A stretch of DNA of 9,474 bases from Bacillota bacterium (lineage in GTDB: Bacteria; Bacillota; Clostridia; Tissierellales; Sedimentibacteraceae). Position numbers and translations under genes: made by a program. Positions 6,919-9,474 of this stretch are shown in pieces. Under the pieces are notes generated by a model. That model was not told where the DNA came from, ran no database searches, and saw nothing but the letters and a program-made list of their open reading frames with translations. The DNA is taken from the NCBI GenBank assembly GCA_029239575.1, contig JARBUP010000094.1, positions 1 to 9,474 on the forward strand, written 5' to 3'. Positions within the stretch are counted from its first letter, which is position 1, and every line of letters starts with the position of its first letter.

Positions 6919-6941
6919 AGAAAGTCACTTTGTGGCTTTCT
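6919..6941 (+). other. Hairpin between plsY and gpsA, possible weak terminator or attenuator
   Basis: AGAAAGTCAC (6919-6928) and GTGGCTTTCT (6932-6941) form a 10-bp stem with one G-U pair around a TTT loop. On the + strand it is followed by an alternating TATATA run rather than a T tract, so it is not a standard terminator in that direction; on the - strand it is followed by TGTTGTTTTTTT, but no - strand gene needs it. It may partially reduce readthrough into gpsA or stabilise the plsY mRNA end. Confidence 0.4.
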
Positions 6942-6973
6942 ATATATATTAGTTTTAATACATAGGAGGCGCT

Positions 6974-7972
6974 ATGGAAGCTCAAATAACAATTCTTGGA
7001 GCAGGCAGCTGGGGAACAGCTTTAGCTAAACTTTTATCTGATAATGGCAGTAATGTAACAGTTTGGTTAAGGGATGAAAATCAAATTAAAGAATTAAGTA
7101 CAACGAGAATAAATAAAAAATATTTGCCTAATGTGAAAATACCTTCTAATATAATTTTTACATCCGATATAAATAAAGCAGTACAAGAAGCAGAAATTAT
7201 TTTAATAGTAACGCCTACTCAACAAATAAGAAATGTTTTAAAACAAATTAATGAGAAGTATAAAACGAATAAAATTATAATTAATGCATCTAAAGGAATT
7301 GAGATGGGAACTTTAGACAGAGTTTCTGAAATAGTTAAAGAGGAAACTTTAAACTGTATCTATGCTGTATTATCAGGTCCATCCCATGCTGAAGAAGTAG
7401 GTTTAGGTCTTCCTACAGCTTTAACAGTAGCTTGCGAAAATAAAGATACAGCAGAAAAAATTCAAGATTTATTTATGTCTTCTTATTTTAGAGTTTATAC
7501 AAATGAAGATGTAATAGGAGTTGAATTGGGCGGTGCATTAAAAAATATTATTGCGTTAGGAGCAGGTATATCTGATGGCATAGGTTATGGAGATAATGCA
7601 AAAGCTGCGTTAATGAACAGAGGAATAGTGGAAATTGCAAGGCTTGGTATTGCATTAGGAGCTGACGTACATACATTTTATGGACTTTCAGGTATAGGAG
7701 ATTTAATTGTAACTTGTACCAGTGTTCATTCAAGAAATAGAAGTGCAGGATTTTTAATAGGTCAAGGTCTTACAAAAGATGAAGCTATACAGAAAGTTGG
7801 AATGGTAGTAGAAGGTATTACAACTACATATGCAGCATATGAACTTTCTAAAAAGTTAAATATTAATATGCCAATAGTTGATGCAATGTATGATGTGCTT
7901 CACAATAATGCTGATGTAAAAGAAACAGTTAACAAACTTATGTTAAGAGATAAAAAAGAAGAAAAACTATAA
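6974..7972 (+). CDS. gpsA: NAD(P)H-dependent glycerol-3-phosphate dehydrogenase
   Basis: Cytoplasmic enzyme that reduces dihydroxyacetone phosphate to sn-glycerol 3-phosphate for phospholipid synthesis. The 332 residues fit the usual 330-345. The N-terminal Rossmann fold shows GAGSWGTA (9-16); INASKGIE (103-110) contains the conserved Lys107; SGPSHAEE (134-141) is a family signature; GGALKNIIALGAG (186-198) carries Lys190, matching the catalytic lysine; GLSGIGDLIVTCTS (237-250) and SRNR (253-256) complete the substrate and cofactor regions. The start has AGGAGG at 6964-6969, four bases ahead of the ATG, slightly short spacing. The gene lies 88 bases after plsY, whose substrate it makes, and is followed by a strong terminator, so it is the last gene of the cluster. 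The same der-gpsA-spoIVA grouping occurs in Bacillus. Identification is certain. Confidence 0.98.
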   Translation: MEAQITILGAGSWGTALAKLLSDNGSNVTVWLRDENQIKELSTTRINKKYLPNVKIPSNIIFTSDINKAVQEAEIILIVTPTQQIRNVLKQINEKYKTNKIIINASKGIEMGTLDRVSEIVKEETLNCIYAVLSGPSHAEEVGLGLPTALTVACENKDTAEKIQDLFMSSYFRVYTNEDVIGVELGGALKNIIALGAGISDGIGYGDNAKAALMNRGIVEIARLGIALGADVHTFYGLSGIGDLIVTCTSVHSRNRSAGFLIGQGLTKDEAIQKVGMVVEGITTTYAAYELSKKLNINMPIVDAMYDVLHNNADVKETVNKLMLRDKKEEKL

Positions 7973-7975
7973 AAT

Positions 7976-8012
7976 AAATTGGATTTGTGTAAAAGCAAAT
8001 CCAATTTTTTTT
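7976..8012 (+). terminator. Strong intrinsic terminator after gpsA
   Basis: AAATTGGATTTG (7976-7987) and CAAATCCAATTT (7996-8007) form a perfect 12-bp stem around an eight-base loop, and the 3' arm runs into an eight-base T tract (8005-8012). It begins three bases after the gpsA stop. It ends the DUF512-der-plsY-gpsA cluster and insulates spoIVA, as expected for a sporulation-specific gene. Confidence 0.95.
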
Positions 8013-8031
8013 AAAATTTTATAGTGATTTG

Positions 8032-8059
8032 GAATAATGAAAAAATACAAGCATATATA
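8032..8059 (+). promoter_or_regulatory. Weak candidate sigma-E promoter for spoIVA
   Basis: GAATAAT (8032-8038) agrees at 6 of 7 positions with the mother-cell sigma-E -35 consensus as I recall it (KMATATT), and CATATATA (8052-8059) agrees at 5 of 8 with CATACAAT after a 13-base spacer, at the short end of the usual spacing. spoIVA is under sigma-E control in B. subtilis, and the upstream terminator means a promoter must lie between 8013 and about 8090. A second -10-like TATACAGA (8067-8074) has no good -35. The match is weak in such AT-rich DNA. Confidence 0.3.
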
Positions 8060-8091
8060 TAAACTGTATACAGAATGTAAGCATATTATTT

Positions 8092-8100
8092 AGGGGGAGG
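8092..8100 (+). promoter_or_regulatory. Ribosome binding site that sets the ATT start of spoIVA
   Basis: AGGGGGAGG ends seven bases before the ATT at 8108, ideal spacing. No ATG, GTG or TTG follows at a usable distance in the spoIVA frame. The frame is closed upstream by TAA at 8078-8080. The strength of this site may compensate for a weak start codon. Confidence 0.75.
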
Positions 8101-8107
8101 GATTATT

Positions 8108-9474
8108 ATTACTAATTTAGATATATATGAAGATATAGCTAAGAGAACAAAGGGAGAAATATATTTGGGGGTTGTTGGACCAGTAAGAACAGGAAAGTCA
8201 ACTTTTATTAGAAGGTTTTCTGAAAATGTAATGCTACCAAATATAGAGGATGAATATACAAAAGAAAGAGCTAAAGATGAAATGCCTCAAAGTGGTACGG
8301 GTAAAACAGTAACAACAACTGAACCAAAATTTGTTCCATCAAATGCAGTAAATGTAACATTCAAAGACAATATTAGTTCAAAACTTAGATTAATTGATTG
8401 TGTTGGCTACATGATTCCTGGTGCAATTGGGAGTATGGAAGGTGAAATACCAAGAATGGTAAGCACACCGTGGAATGAAGATCCTATACCATTTGCAGAA
8501 GCTGCTGAAATAGGCACAAGAAAAGTTATTAAAGATCATTCAACTATTGGTATATTAGTTACAACTGACGGAAGTATTACAGATATAGGAAGAGATAATT
8601 ATATTATGGCTGAAGAGAGAGTTGTTAAGGAATTAAAAGAAATTAATAAGCCTTTTGTAATCATACTTAATACTACTCATCCTAATAATGAAAATACAGT
8701 TGCATTAGCTTCACAATTAAAAGAAAAATATCATGCACCTGTACAAATTATGGACTGTATGAATTTAAACACAAACGATATTGAAGGAGTTTTAGAAGAT
8801 GTACTTTATGAATTCCCAATAAAAGAAATTAATGTGGATATGCCAAAATGGTTTGATGGACTTGATTTTGACCATGCATTAAAACAAGATTTAATTAAAA
8901 CATTAAAACAGGATTTTGATCAATGCTACAAACTAAGTGATTTTGATGCTGTAAAAATATTCTCAGATCAAAATGAATATATTGAAGATTATTATGTAAA
9001 AGAAATTGAGCTTGGAACCGGCAAAATAAACATGAGAATCGATATAGACAATGCATATTACTATAAAGTTATTTCTGATTTATGCGGTGATAATATTACA
9101 GGTGAACATCAAATATTAAAATTAATAGGTGATTTAGCAAAAGCAAAACGAGAATACTCAAAAGTAGAAGCAGCTATTAATGATGCTAAAGAAAAGGGTT
9201 ATGGATATGTAACTCCTACAATCGCAGATATGGTTGTTGAAAAGCCTCAAATATTTAAAGAAGGCAGCCGCTATGGAATAAAAATTAAAGCTCAAGCTCC
9301 ATCTCTACATATATTCAATGCAGGTATGAATACTGAAGTATCTCCTGTAATAGGAAGTAAAGCTCAAAGTGAAGATTTAATAAATCATTTAATTGAACAA
9401 AGTAAAGACCATCCAGAAGGTATTTGGGACGCAGAAATATTCGGTAAAACTCTTGCAAATTTAGCAGAAGAGCA
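8108..9474 (+). CDS. spoIVA: Stage IV sporulation protein A, spore coat ATPase (3' end outside window)
   Basis: SpoIVA polymerises, using ATP, on the outer forespore membrane to form the base layer of the spore coat, and is required for cortex formation. 455 codons are present; B. subtilis SpoIVA has 492, so about 37 are missing at the window edge. Seen: Walker A GPVRTGKST (24-32) with Lys30, GKTVTTTEPKFVP (65-77) with the sensor threonines Thr70 and Thr71, LIDCVGY (95-101) with Asp97, then EAAEIGTRKVI, HSTIGILVTTDGSI and YEFPIKEINV of the GTPase-like domain, and AKAKREY, GYGYVTPTIADM and APSLHI of the later domains. Starting at the ATT at 8108 puts Lys30, Thr70, Thr71 and Asp97 at exactly their B. 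subtilis positions. The next possible starts, TTG at 8165 and ATG at 8231, would remove conserved sequence or the whole Walker A. Product identity is certain; the AUU start is well supported inference. Confidence 0.95.
   Translation, partial: MTNLDIYEDIAKRTKGEIYLGVVGPVRTGKSTFIRRFSENVMLPNIEDEYTKERAKDEMPQSGTGKTVTTTEPKFVPSNAVNVTFKDNISSKLRLIDCVGYMIPGAIGSMEGEIPRMVSTPWNEDPIPFAEAAEIGTRKVIKDHSTIGILVTTDGSITDIGRDNYIMAEERVVKELKEINKPFVIILNTTHPNNENTVALASQLKEKYHAPVQIMDCMNLNTNDIEGVLEDVLYEFPIKEINVDMPKWFDGLDFDHALKQDLIKTLKQDFDQCYKLSDFDAVKIFSDQNEYIEDYYVKEIELGTGKINMRIDIDNAYYYKVISDLCGDNITGEHQILKLIGDLAKAKREYSKVEAAINDAKEKGYGYVTPTIADMVVEKPQIFKEGSRYGIKIKAQAPSLHIFNAGMNTEVSPVIGSKAQSEDLINHLIEQSKDHPEGIWDAEIFGKTLANLAEE

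Noticed and set aside
8037..8093. An 18-codon open frame in the spoIVA leader, considered as a leader peptide.
   Set aside because: It lacks a ribosome binding site and shows only lysine/tyrosine-rich composition typical of random AT-rich sequence; it probably starts upstream of the transcript.
1..9474. Search for CRISPR arrays, insertion sequences, toxin-antitoxin or phage genes, riboswitches, tRNA and rRNA.
   Set aside because: No regularly spaced repeats, transposase motifs, long terminal inverted repeats or RNA-gene signatures are visible; the window is occupied by conserved housekeeping genes.

Overview
The window is AT-rich DNA from a low-GC, endospore-forming Firmicute, most likely an anaerobic member of the Clostridia. 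This rests on strong A/T codon bias, near-perfect AGGAGG ribosome binding sites, a clostridial-type 2[4Fe-4S] ferredoxin, the spore-coat ATPase SpoIVA, and two gene neighbourhoods typical of Firmicutes. All genes are on the + strand. The genus cannot be fixed from the sequence alone. There is no rRNA, tRNA, CRISPR array, insertion sequence or phage gene, and no gene-free stretch longer than 300 bases.

Region 1 (1-3127) is a tight 'yaa'-type housekeeping cluster: the 3' end of an Orn/Lys/Arg decarboxylase, thymidylate kinase (tmk), the cyclic-di-AMP receptor DarA, the DNA polymerase III delta' subunit (holB), and the Fe-S protein RicT. The tmk and ricT starts overlap the preceding stops. A near-consensus promoter (1200-1228) at the end of darA probably gives holB-ricT extra transcription. 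The yaaR gene found between darA and holB in Bacillus subtilis is absent.

Region 2 (3128-3607) is a small independent unit: a predicted promoter, a 56-residue ferredoxin gene and a clear intrinsic terminator, followed by the promoter for the next cluster.

Region 3 (3608-7972) holds a radical SAM protein of the DUF512/PDZ family (function unknown), the ribosome-assembly GTPase Der, and two genes for the first steps of phospholipid synthesis: plsY (glycerol-3-phosphate acyltransferase) and gpsA (glycerol-3-phosphate dehydrogenase). GpsA makes the acceptor that PlsY acylates. The cluster ends at a strong 12-bp-stem terminator.

Region 4 (8013-9474) is spoIVA, cut off by the window edge about 37 codons before its expected end. 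It is preceded by a weak sigma-E-like promoter. Its open frame has no ATG, GTG or TTG before the Walker A motif except a TTG that would delete 19 conserved residues. The best start is an ATT at 8108, which has ideal ribosome binding site spacing and reproduces B. subtilis SpoIVA residue numbering exactly.

Overall this is conserved core chromosome. I found no evidence of a new defence, mobile or biosynthetic system. The points most worth a second look are the AUU start of spoIVA, the uncharacterised radical SAM protein, and the internal promoter in darA.
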